Positions 1-5,010 of a stretch of DNA of 5,483 nucleotides are shown here, piece after piece. Position numbers and translations under genes: made by a program. The stretch covers positions 1 to 5,483 of the forward strand of contig NZ_ONER01000098.1 of assembly GCF_900316895.1 (NCBI RefSeq). Reading direction: 5' to 3'. The number at the start of each line of letters is the position of its first letter. Position 1 is the first letter of the stretch. Origin of the DNA: an uncultured Methanobrevibacter sp. (GTDB lineage: Archaea > Methanobacteriota > Methanobacteria > Methanobacteriales > Methanobacteriaceae). The notes under the pieces are model-generated. The model was not told the origin of the DNA, did no database searches, and saw only the letters and a program-made list of their open reading frames with translations.

Positions 1-39
1 AAAAAACAGTTCTAAACAAAAATAAGCAAAATAAGTCTT

Positions 40-89
40 AAAAAAAATAAAAATAAAAAAAAGAAAGGTGATAGATTTAAAAATCTATC
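40..89 (-). terminator. Hairpin plus oligo-T terminator after rpl12
   Basis: Read on the minus strand, a perfect 9-bp inverted repeat (arms 89-81 and 78-70, GATAGATTT/AAATCTATC, two-base centre) overlaps the rpl12 TAG stop. It is followed by a run of 8 T, A, 5 T, A, 8 T at 62-40. Oligo-T runs are the main archaeal termination signal; the hairpin may instead, or also, protect the 3' end. This marks the end of the stalk operon. Confidence 0.8.
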
Positions 90-390
90 CGAAGAGAGCA
101 CCTAATCCAGCTGCTGCTTCTTCTTCAGAAGCTTCTTCTTCTTCCTCTTCTTCTTCCTCTTCTTCTTCAACAGCTTCAGCTGCTGCAGGTGCAGCTGCAG
201 GTGCTGCTGCTGCCATAGCAGTAGTTTCCATAGCTTCGTCGATGTCAACATCTTCTAAAGCTGCGATTAATGCTTTGATTCTAGCTTCATCAGCATCAAT
301 TCCTGCTGCTTCAATAATACTTTTAACATTTTCTTCGTTAATATCTTTTTCCGCACTGTGCAAAATCATTGCCGCATATATATATTCCAT
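85..390 (-). CDS. rpl12: Archaeal ribosomal protein L12 (P1-type stalk protein)
   Basis: Flexible stalk protein of the large subunit; dimers bind the C-terminal helices of L10/P0 and recruit translational GTPases. The 101-residue length is typical. Residues 1-55 are the helical dimerisation and L10-binding domain (MEYIYAAMIL start, then an AAGIDADEARIKALIAAL-like helix). Residues 56-74 are an Ala/Pro hinge, 75-86 are twelve consecutive Glu, and the end is the conserved AAAGLGALFG tail that contacts elongation factors. The ATG start has a GGTGAT ribosome binding site three bases upstream (394-399), the same arrangement as rpl10. It is the last gene of the L1-L10-L12 operon, 60 bases after rpl10, and its stop lies inside a terminator hairpin. 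The Glu tract uses mixed GAA/GAG codons. The identification is secure. Confidence 0.97.
   Translation of the reverse strand: MEYIYAAMILHSAEKDINEENVKSIIEAAGIDADEARIKALIAALEDVDIDEAMETTAMAAAAPAAAPAAAEAVEEEEEEEEEEEEASEEEAAAGLGALFG
133..168 (-). repeat. GAR triplet tract encoding poly-Glu in rpl12
   Basis: Twelve consecutive GAA/GAG codons encode Glu 75-86 of L12. It is a low-complexity tract of mixed codons, so it is not a pure microsatellite, but it could vary in length by slippage. Acidic tracts are normal in archaeal and eukaryotic stalk proteins. It also produces Ser-rich false ORFs on the plus strand. Confidence 0.7.
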
Positions 391-428
391 GTTATCACCA
401 TTTATTTGTTTTAAAGTGTTTGTTTTTA

Positions 429-437
429 ATATAAAAA
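429..437 (-). promoter_or_regulatory. Possible internal TATA box before rpl12
   Basis: The 60-base rpl10-rpl12 spacer contains TTTTTATAT on the minus strand, preceded by an A-rich stretch. A start about 25 bases downstream would give a leader of roughly 15-20 bases before the rpl12 ATG. An extra promoter could supply the excess L12 needed, since L12 is present in several copies per ribosome. The spacer is so AT-rich that a chance match is quite possible. Confidence 0.3.
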
Positions 438-450
438 TTTTAAATTAATT

Positions 451-1455
451 TTAGAATAACAATCCTAATCCGACTGCTCCATCTGTTTCCTCTTCTTCTT
501 CCTCTTCTTCAGGCTCTTCTTCAACAACTTCTTCCTCTTCTGCTGGAGCTGCTGCTACAGCAACGTTGGAAAGTTTTTCAGCCAATTCGTCATCAAGTGC
601 ACCTTCACTGTCAGCGACTGCTGATGCGATAGCTAACATCTTAGCCTGTGCGAGTCCGATGATTGGTTCTGAAGTTTCAGAAGTCATTATTGCTGCTTCT
701 ACACCGACGTTAATTGCTCTGGTGTATGCAAGAGTAATGATTGTGGAAATAGTTTCGTCAGTAGGTATAGCTGCGTTTACAGATAAGTTGAATGCATTTC
801 TGAATGCATTTTGTACGTCAGCTAATGTTTGTTCTTCATCGATTGCGAGTAAATCAGAAGTGTAAACAGATCCTTCTTCATATACTGCTTTTAAATCTAT
901 TCCTACTTCCATAGGATTAATATCCATTCTTGATAAAGTTGCTGCAACTTGTTTGGATACTTCTTCACCAGCTGCGACTACAACAGTTTCCTTTTGAACG
1001 CATATTTTTCCTTTGTCGATTTTTGCAGGAATTCCTACTTGTTGCAATTCACCTAAGAATGGACCTGGTTCAAATCCGGTGTCCCCTTCAGGTACGATAA
1101 TATCGTCAGGTGCAATAGTTCCCGGTTTTGCAGGAGCTGAGGTTTTGCTGTCTTCCAATATTTTGTAGAGTTTGAAAGGATTCATTTCGGTTGCAATAAG
1201 TGCAACTTGACCATTCATATGCTCAGATAAATCAACAATGTTAGTTTTTTCAGCATTGCAATCTTCAAAAGCTAAGTCAATAAGGTTTTTCTTGGACATT
1301 CTGATTACAGCTTTGCCTTTGAGAGATTTTCTCATTTCTTGGAGCTGTTTTGCAGGAATGTTCATTAAATCGACAATACCGACAACGTCGTATTCGTCAA
1401 TAATACCTTTTAGCTCTTTAACTTCTTCCTTTTTCCATTCAGCAACATGAGCCAT
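451..1455 (-). CDS. rpl10: Archaeal ribosomal protein L10 (P0, stalk base)
   Basis: Stalk base protein that binds 23S rRNA beside L11 and carries several L12 dimers. The 334 residues match the usual archaeal P0 length. Residues 1-105 form the rRNA-binding domain (MAHVAEWKKEEV start, MRKSLKGKAVIRMSKKNL at 41-58). Residues 106-180 form the archaeal/eukaryal insert (PGTIAPDDIIVPEGDTGFEPGP near 111-132). Residues about 205-290 are the helical spine for L12. The tail has Glu runs at 306-309, 312-314 and 316-323 and ends DGAVGLGLLF, a version of the L12 C-terminus. The start codon overlaps the rpl1 stop in TAATG, so translation is probably coupled, and a GGTGAT site (1459-1464) lies three bases before the ATG. 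The stop is TAA. The identification is secure. Confidence 0.97.
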   Translation of the reverse strand: MAHVAEWKKEEVKELKGIIDEYDVVGIVDLMNIPAKQLQEMRKSLKGKAVIRMSKKNLIDLAFEDCNAEKTNIVDLSEHMNGQVALIATEMNPFKLYKILEDSKTSAPAKPGTIAPDDIIVPEGDTGFEPGPFLGELQQVGIPAKIDKGKICVQKETVVVAAGEEVSKQVAATLSRMDINPMEVGIDLKAVYEEGSVYTSDLLAIDEEQTLADVQNAFRNAFNLSVNAAIPTDETISTIITLAYTRAINVGVEAAIMTSETSEPIIGLAQAKMLAIASAVADSEGALDDELAEKLSNVAVAAAPAEEEEVVEEEPEEEEEEEETDGAVGLGLLF

Positions 1456-2093
1456 TAGATCACCCTCACTACTGGTCCCATAGTTGTTTTAATAAACATG
1501 GACTTTATTTGACTTCTTCCTTTTTCTAAATTGCGGTCCAAGACTGTAAGAACAGTTTCCACATTTTCAGCTATATCCTCGTCTGACATGTCCTGGCTTC
1601 CAACAACAACCTGAATACTAGCTTGTGTTTTCACGCCAACTTTGACAGTACTTTGTAATCTTTCTAAAAGAGGATCCAGTTTGATACTTGCAGGCACAGG
1701 TTTTGGCATTTTTCCACGAGGACCTAAAACCGGACCGAGGAATCTACCAACGAGTGGCATCATATCAGCTTGAGCTATAAGGAAATCTACAGAGTTAGCC
1801 ATTTTTTTAGCAGCTTTCCTGTCTTTTCCAAACTCTTCTAAATCCTGTTTGTTGATTACAACGTCAAGACCAGCATCTTTAGCTTGAACAATGAGTTCCC
1901 CATCAGCTATGACTCCGATTTTAACATCTTTGCCACGGCCGTTAGGAAGAGTAACTTCCTCATTAAACCTATTTTCTGGCTTTTTGACATCTAAGTCACG
2001 GATATTAATAATAATATCTACGGACTCAGTGAAGTTTCTCGGCTTTGATTGTTCTTTAGCCTCCTTCACCGCGTTAACTACATCTTGTGTCAT
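1455..2093 (-). CDS. rpl1: Ribosomal protein L1 (archaeal), operon repressor
   Basis: L1 forms the mobile L1 stalk of the large subunit, which handles E-site tRNA, and in methanogens it also represses translation of its own mRNA. The 212-residue protein has the family hallmarks: RNFTES at 19-24, NRFNEEVTLPNGRGKDVKI at 41-59, the interdomain segment MPLVGRFLGPVLGPRGKMPKP at 112-131, and the C-terminal KTTMGPV at 202-208. I chose ATG 2093-2091 because the family usually begins just before the AVKxAKE helix and a GGGGG ribosome binding site (2102-2106) lies eight bases upstream. In-frame ATGs at 2114 and 2108 would add seven or five residues and have no such site. The gene begins the L1-L10-L12 operon and overlaps rpl10 by one base. 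A predicted L1-binding RNA structure lies within its first 23 codons. Confidence 0.96.
   Translation of the reverse strand: MTQDVVNAVKEAKEQSKPRNFTESVDIIINIRDLDVKKPENRFNEEVTLPNGRGKDVKIGVIADGELIVQAKDAGLDVVINKQDLEEFGKDRKAAKKMANSVDFLIAQADMMPLVGRFLGPVLGPRGKMPKPVPASIKLDPLLERLQSTVKVGVKTQASIQVVVGSQDMSDEDIAENVETVLTVLDRNLEKGRSQIKSMFIKTTMGPVVRVI
2027..2071 (-). promoter_or_regulatory. L1-binding mRNA structure inside the start of rpl1
   Basis: On the minus strand the stem GTGAAG (2069-2064) pairs with CTTCAC (2034-2029), and C-G and G-U pairs extend it to 2071/2027. An asymmetric loop follows, GA on one side and GAGAAA (2040-2035) on the other. An inner GGCT/AGCC helix (2061-2058 with 2044-2041) then closes a 13-base loop. 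The arrangement GUGAAG-GA-GGCU ... AGCC-GAGAAA-CUUCAC matches, from memory, the regulatory L1 site in Methanococcus vannielii mRNA, which mimics the 23S rRNA L1 site and also lies about 30 bases inside the L1 gene. Here it begins 24 bases after the A of ATG. L1 not bound to rRNA would bind here and block translation of the operon. Confidence 0.85.
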
Positions 2094-2106
2094 TAATTCA
2101 TCCCCC

Positions 2107-2125
2107 ATGAACATTTTCTGTTCAT
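2107..2125 (-). promoter_or_regulatory. Leader hairpin beside the rpl1 ribosome binding site
   Basis: ATGAACA (2125-2119) and TGTTCAT (2113-2107) form a perfect 7-bp inverted repeat around GAAAA on the minus strand. The 3' arm ends immediately before the GGGGG ribosome binding site of rpl1. The stem also buries the two rejected upstream ATG codons (2114, 2108) in part. It may shape access to the site; no function has been shown. Confidence 0.45.
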
Positions 2126-2189
2126 TGGATTTTTTTCGGTTTCATGAGATCGATTACAAGAAAAAAATTCTTAAACGATTGCATGAATT

Positions 2190-2237
2190 AAAAACAGTAT
2201 ATCAATTATAATTAAATTATAACATCATATACACTGT
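2190..2237 (-). terminator. Nested 44-bp dyad after rpl11, possible terminator
   Basis: In the 2115-2273 gap the outer arms ACAGTGTATAT (2237-2227) and ATATACTGT (2202-2194) pair with a two-base bulge. The inner arms TTATAATT and AATTATAA (2222-2215 and 2213-2206) pair perfectly around one base. Five T follow on the minus strand (2194-2190). As RNA this is a long AU-rich hairpin plus U-run, fitting termination of spt5-rpl11. It could also be a DNA operator for rpl1, since no separate strong TATA box stands out and TTGATATAC within it (2204-2196) is the best candidate. Confidence 0.45.
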
Positions 2238-2273
2238 ATTTATTAACTTAATTTAAATTTTAAAGGACAATAT

Positions 2274-2756
2274 TTATTCGTTTAAAATATCGTCGTATAC
2301 TCCAGCATCTACGTCTTTTTGTGCTTCTCTTGGGTCTTTACCATCAACAGATAATCCCATACTTACACAGGTTCCCATAACCTCTTTGACACCGGCTTTG
2401 TAATCGTTTGCGAGTAATGAATCGAATTTCATTCTGGCAATTTTTAAAGCGGTTTCAATAGGCACATCATTGATGATGTCTAAACCTGGTTCATGAGAAG
2501 CTTTTTCGATGCCTAATTCTTCCATGATGAGTGCTGTGGTTGGAGGAGTACCGATTTCAATTTCGAAATCTTTGGTGTCTCTGTCAACGCTGATGATTAC
2601 AGGCACTTTCATTCCTGCAAAGTCAGCACTTTTCTTGTTGATTTCTTCAACAACTTGCATCATGTTAATACCGAGAGGTCCTAAAGCAGGTCCTAATGGT
2701 GGGCCTGGAGTAGCGGTTCCACCTTCGATAAGAACTTCGACTGTATCTTTAGCCAT
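2274..2756 (-). CDS. rpl11: Ribosomal protein L11 (archaeal)
   Basis: L11 binds the GTPase-associated region of 23S rRNA at the base of the stalk beside L10/L12 and helps factor-dependent GTP hydrolysis. The 160-residue protein starts MAKDTVEVLIEGGTATPGPP and carries the Pro/Gly-rich loop PGPPLGPALGPLGIN (17-31) that marks the family's N-terminal domain. The C-terminal rRNA-binding domain follows from about residue 72 (TTALIMEELGI through GTCVSMGLSVDGKDP). The ATG overlaps the spt5 TGA by one base (TGATG), and a strong AGGAGG site (2764-2769) lies seven bases upstream inside the end of spt5, so the two genes are almost certainly co-transcribed and coupled. The gene ends in TAA, followed by an AT-rich dyad. 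Confidence 0.97.
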   Translation of the reverse strand: MAKDTVEVLIEGGTATPGPPLGPALGPLGINMMQVVEEINKKSADFAGMKVPVIISVDRDTKDFEIEIGTPPTTALIMEELGIEKASHEPGLDIINDVPIETALKIARMKFDSLLANDYKAGVKEVMGTCVSMGLSVDGKDPREAQKDVDAGVYDDILNE

Positions 2757-3226
2757 CAGTCAGCCTCCTTTTGAATTATTCTAATTTGATCAGCTTTAAC
2801 AGTAACCGGAATAGGTACTGCAGCTTCTATTAACTCAAGAACGACTTCTTCACGTGATTCATCAATACGAACCACTTTTGCTCTTTCACCTTTAAACGGA
2901 CCAGATATGAGTTCCACAATACTTCCTTTTTGAATTGAGGAAATAATAGGTTCTGGCTTTAAGAATCTTTTCACTTCTTCAAAGGTAATACCAACACTAC
3001 CTTCTACAACCCCTCTTAAATGTTGTACTTTTAAGTCAGGGTTTCTCAGATCTATCTTTGTTGAAGATTCAACTAGGATATAACCTTTTAAAGATTCTGG
3101 AACAAGAATTGCAGAAATGCCAACACCATCAATGGTTCTAGCTTTACGAGCTAAGAGCCTTGCTACATTTCTTTCTTGACCAGCTGAGGTCTTAAGAGCA
3201 TATATGGAACTGTTAGTATCTTCCAT
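2756..3226 (-). CDS. spt5: Transcription elongation factor Spt5 (NusG homologue)
   Basis: Archaeal Spt5 binds the RNA polymerase clamp, usually with Spt4, to close the DNA channel and raise processivity, and links transcription to translation. The 156-residue protein has the minimal archaeal layout. An NGN domain spans about 7-88 (IYALKTSAGQERNVARLLARKA, then SLKGYILVES at 45-54 and LRGVVEGSVG at 70-79). A KOW domain follows at about 98-128 (IQKGSIVELISGPFKGERAK). There is no acidic N-terminal or C-terminal repeat extension as in eukaryotic Spt5. An AGGTGA site (3234-3239) lies seven bases before the ATG. It shares a transcript with rpl11. A strong TATA box at 3370-3378 implies a leader of about 120 bases. 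Confidence 0.96.
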   Translation of the reverse strand: MEDTNSSIYALKTSAGQERNVARLLARKARTIDGVGISAILVPESLKGYILVESSTKIDLRNPDLKVQHLRGVVEGSVGITFEEVKRFLKPEPIISSIQKGSIVELISGPFKGERAKVVRIDESREEVVLELIEAAVPIPVTVKADQIRIIQKEAD

Positions 3227-3306
3227 GAAAAATTCACCTATTTTTTTAAATTTTTACTTGTTAATAAAATCATACATTAAGTTAAAAATATTATAAAAGC
3301 CATAAA

Positions 3307-3328
3307 TTTCAGAAAAAAATGTCTGAAA
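3307..3328 (-). repeat. Inverted repeat in the spt5 leader
   Basis: TTTCAGA (3328-3322) and TCTGAAA (3313-3307) are perfect 7-bp arms around an 8-base, mostly T spacer on the minus strand. The repeat lies between the two candidate spt5 TATA boxes. It would be a leader hairpin if the distal promoter is used, or an upstream operator for the proximal one. The T-run lies in the loop, so it does not look like an ordinary terminator. Confidence 0.4.
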
Positions 3329-3369
3329 AATAAGATTTCTATAATAGTAATAAATATGGTAACTTATAG

Positions 3370-3378
3370 TATATAAAA
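3370..3378 (-). promoter_or_regulatory. TATA box for spt5-rpl11
   Basis: TTTTATATA on the minus strand, preceded by the purine-rich GAAAAC as a possible BRE, is the best archaeal TATA match in the 3227-3460 gap. Initiation about 25 bases downstream, near 3350, would give a leader of about 120 bases. A weaker box, TTTTATAA at 3298-3291, would give a leader of about 45 bases. Both may be used. Confidence 0.55.
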
Positions 3379-3438
3379 GTTTTCAAAAAACAATATATTT
3401 TAGGAAAAAATTATGCAATAAAAAAAATTAAACGGATC

Positions 3439-3472
3439 AAAAAAATAAGGGGGATTGGTTTTATAAACCAAT
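3439..3472 (-). terminator. Hairpin plus oligo-T terminator after secE
   Basis: ATTGGTTT and AAACCAAT (3472-3465 and 3461-3454) are perfect 8-bp arms around a three-base centre, with the secE TAA stop starting in the loop (3463-3461). CCCCC and then a run of seven T (3445-3439) follow on the minus strand. This separates the secE transcript from spt5-rpl11, which has its own TATA box. Confidence 0.7.
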
Positions 3473-3640
3473 TACGTGACCTAAACAGACGATAATGTAA
3501 CCGATACCACCGACTACAACAACTCCAAGAGCTGAAATCTTAGCCAAATCAATATATTCGTCCTTATCAGGCTTTCTTGATACTTTTAATACTCTTTTTG
3601 CATCTTTCATAAACTTGTTAAAATCTTCTTGTACATTCAT
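3461..3640 (-). CDS. secE: Preprotein translocase subunit SecE (Sec61-gamma)
   Basis: SecE/Sec61-gamma clamps the two halves of the SecY protein-conducting channel in the cytoplasmic membrane. The 59-residue product fits the single-helix archaeal form. An amphipathic, basic N-terminal helix (NVQEDFNKFMKDAKRVLKVSRKPDKDEY, 2-29) precedes one transmembrane segment (about 36-57, ALGVVVVGGIGYIIVCLGHVIG). The PD-x-x-EY-like hinge before the membrane helix is typical of the family. I chose the ATG at 3640-3638; the reading frame opens further upstream to 3709, but those 23 residues are Tyr/Phe-rich translated promoter sequence unlike the family. GGGTAT lies five bases before the ATG as a weak ribosome binding site. 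It sits between ftsZ and spt5, and a secE-spt5-L11 order is common in archaea. Confidence 0.92.
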   Translation of the reverse strand: MNVQEDFNKFMKDAKRVLKVSRKPDKDEYIDLAKISALGVVVVGGIGYIIVCLGHVIGL

Positions 3641-3677
3641 TTGAATACCCGAATTATAAAATTTATAATCATAAAAA

Positions 3678-3698
3678 ATATAGTAATAAATACTATAT
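3678..3698. repeat. Perfect inverted repeat upstream of secE
   Basis: ATATAGTA and TACTATAT form 8-bp perfect arms around ATAAA, 37-58 bases upstream of the secE start, overlapping the expected core-promoter zone. A second, A/T-only dyad lies at 3653-3669 (ATTATAAA, one base, TTTATAAT) and contains TATA-like sequence on both strands. I could not choose one secE TATA box among the overlapping candidates in 3653-3720. Confidence 0.4.
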
Positions 3699-3731
3699 GG
3701 CCTAACCATTAATAAAGCTTTGTATTTTTAC

Positions 3732-3743
3732 AAAAAAATAAAA
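3732..3743 (-). terminator. Oligo-T terminator after ftsZ
   Basis: Seven bases after the ftsZ TAA, the minus strand reads TTTTATTTTTTT. No strong hairpin precedes it, which is acceptable for archaeal termination. It is directly followed by the small palindrome TGTAAAAATACA (3732-3721). It separates ftsZ from secE. Confidence 0.6.
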
Positions 3744-3750
3744 GATAGAA

Positions 3751-4887
3751 TTAGAAGATTCCATCAATGAAATCGTCTAATTGATCGTTATTTGAATCAG
3801 CTTCAGGTTCTTCATCAGCATATTCGATATCTGGTGTATCATTTGAAGAATAATTAGATTTAATGCCTGAAACGACCACAGTGGTTCTGACAACATTTTG
3901 GAGACTTTCATCAATTTGAGTACCCCAAATGATGTTTGCTTCAGGATCCAATTTATCCGCAACAACCTGAACGATTTTTTCAGCTTCGTGTAATGTTAAA
4001 TCAGAACTACCTGATATGTTAACTAAAGCGCCGGTAGCATTGGAAATATCAATGTCCAGTAATGGGCTGCTTAATGCTTCATGTACAGATTCTAAAGCTC
4101 TGTCGCCAGAATCGGATTCACCCATACCAATCATAGCCATTCCGGAACCGCTCATAATGCTTCTGATATCAGCAAAGTCCAGACTTACAAGACCTTTCTT
4201 GGTAATCAGTTCTGTGATTCCCTTAACGGCTCTGCCCAATATCTCATCAGATACCATGAATGCTTTGTTTAAAGGTAAGTTTGGTGCAACTTCCAATAAC
4301 TTATCATTAGGGATTATAATAACAGTGTCAGCAGATTCCTGAAGTTTTTCTAAACCTTGTTCTGCATTTTCCCTTCTTTTGATACCTTCAGCGGAAAATG
4401 GCAAGGTAGCTACAGCAACGGTTAATGCACCTAATTTTTTGGCGATCTTTGCAATGATCGGTGCTGAACCTGTTCCGGTTCCTCCACCAAGACCGCAGGT
4501 GACAAATACCATGTCTGCTCCTTCAAGTTCATTTCTGATTTCATCTTCACTTTCTTCAGCGCATTCTTCACCTACAGATGGTTCTCCACCTGCACCTAAT
4601 CCTTTTGAGGTTTGTCTACCTAAAAGGATTTTTTTAGCTGATTGACTGTAAAATAAATCTTGAGCATCAGTATTTACTGCAATTGTTGTTGCCCCTTCGA
4701 TACCCATTTCATTTAATCTTGAAATAGTGTTGTTTCCTGCTCCTCCGGCACCAACAACAAAAATATTAGTTTTAACACCTTTCATTATACCTATAAGCTC
4801 TTCATCGATATCAGAAGAGAGATTATCAGGTGTATTTTCTTCCATTCTTTGTTCGGATTCTTTGATTGCATCATCTATAAATTTCAC
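3751..4887 (-). CDS. ftsZ: Cell division protein FtsZ (archaeal)
   Basis: Tubulin-like GTPase that polymerises into the division ring. The 378 residues show the family features in order: a variable N-terminus to about 40, GAGGAGNN at 46-53, NTDAQDL at 72-78, the tubulin signature GGGTGTGS at 134-141, and the T7 loop SLDFAD at 235-240 with both catalytic-type Asp present. The C-terminal domain runs to about 343, then an acidic linker and a terminal DDFIDGIF peptide, the likely binding tail for the membrane anchor SepF. The start is GTG (4887-4885), with GGGG (4895-4898) seven bases upstream. The next in-frame ATG, at residue 15, would cut part of the extension and has no clear site. It is monocistronic by its TATA box and T-rich terminator. 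The first T7-loop residue is Ser where Asn is usual. Confidence 0.97.
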   Translation of the reverse strand: MKFIDDAIKESEQRMEENTPDNLSSDIDEELIGIMKGVKTNIFVVGAGGAGNNTISRLNEMGIEGATTIAVNTDAQDLFYSQSAKKILLGRQTSKGLGAGGEPSVGEECAEESEDEIRNELEGADMVFVTCGLGGGTGTGSAPIIAKIAKKLGALTVAVATLPFSAEGIKRRENAEQGLEKLQESADTVIIIPNDKLLEVAPNLPLNKAFMVSDEILGRAVKGITELITKKGLVSLDFADIRSIMSGSGMAMIGMGESDSGDRALESVHEALSSPLLDIDISNATGALVNISGSSDLTLHEAEKIVQVVADKLDPEANIIWGTQIDESLQNVVRTTVVVSGIKSNYSSNDTPDIEYADEEPEADSNNDQLDDFIDGIF

Positions 4888-4967
4888 AACTTAACCCCAC
4901 ATACTCTGCTATTTAAAATAATTGTTAAATATTTCTATTTTTACTAATATTTAAATGCAACTCATTA

Positions 4968-4976
4968 TTATATAAA
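4968..4976 (-). promoter_or_regulatory. TATA box for ftsZ
   Basis: TTTATATAA on the minus strand is a near-consensus archaeal TATA box, about 80 bases before the ftsZ GTG. Initiation about 25 bases downstream would leave a leader of roughly 55 bases. A T6 run (4986-4981) just upstream could end transcription of the preceding gene. Confidence 0.6.
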
Positions 4977-5010
4977 TATGAAAAAATTTTACACAAATCA
5001 AAAGAATTGT

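Noticed and set aside
1..84. Possible additional gene or RNA downstream of rpl12
   Set aside because: The stretch is a T-rich terminator on the minus strand with no open frame of interest and no tRNA-like fold.
68..865. Ser- and Ala-rich plus-strand open frames opposite rpl12 and rpl10
   Set aside because: They are reverse readings of the Glu/Ala-rich tails of clearly recognised minus-strand genes and match no known family.
2094..2114. Earlier ATG starts for rpl1 at 2114 and 2108
   Set aside because: They lack a ribosome binding site, and the GGGGG site plus family alignment favour ATG 2093.
3641..3709. N-terminal extension of SecE starting at 3709
   Set aside because: The 23 extra residues are Tyr/Phe-rich translation of the AT-rich promoter region and are unlike the family; ATG 3640 fits its usual length.
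4016..4645. Plus-strand open frames opposite ftsZ
   Set aside because: They lie wholly inside ftsZ, have no recognisable domain and no convincing ribosome binding site.
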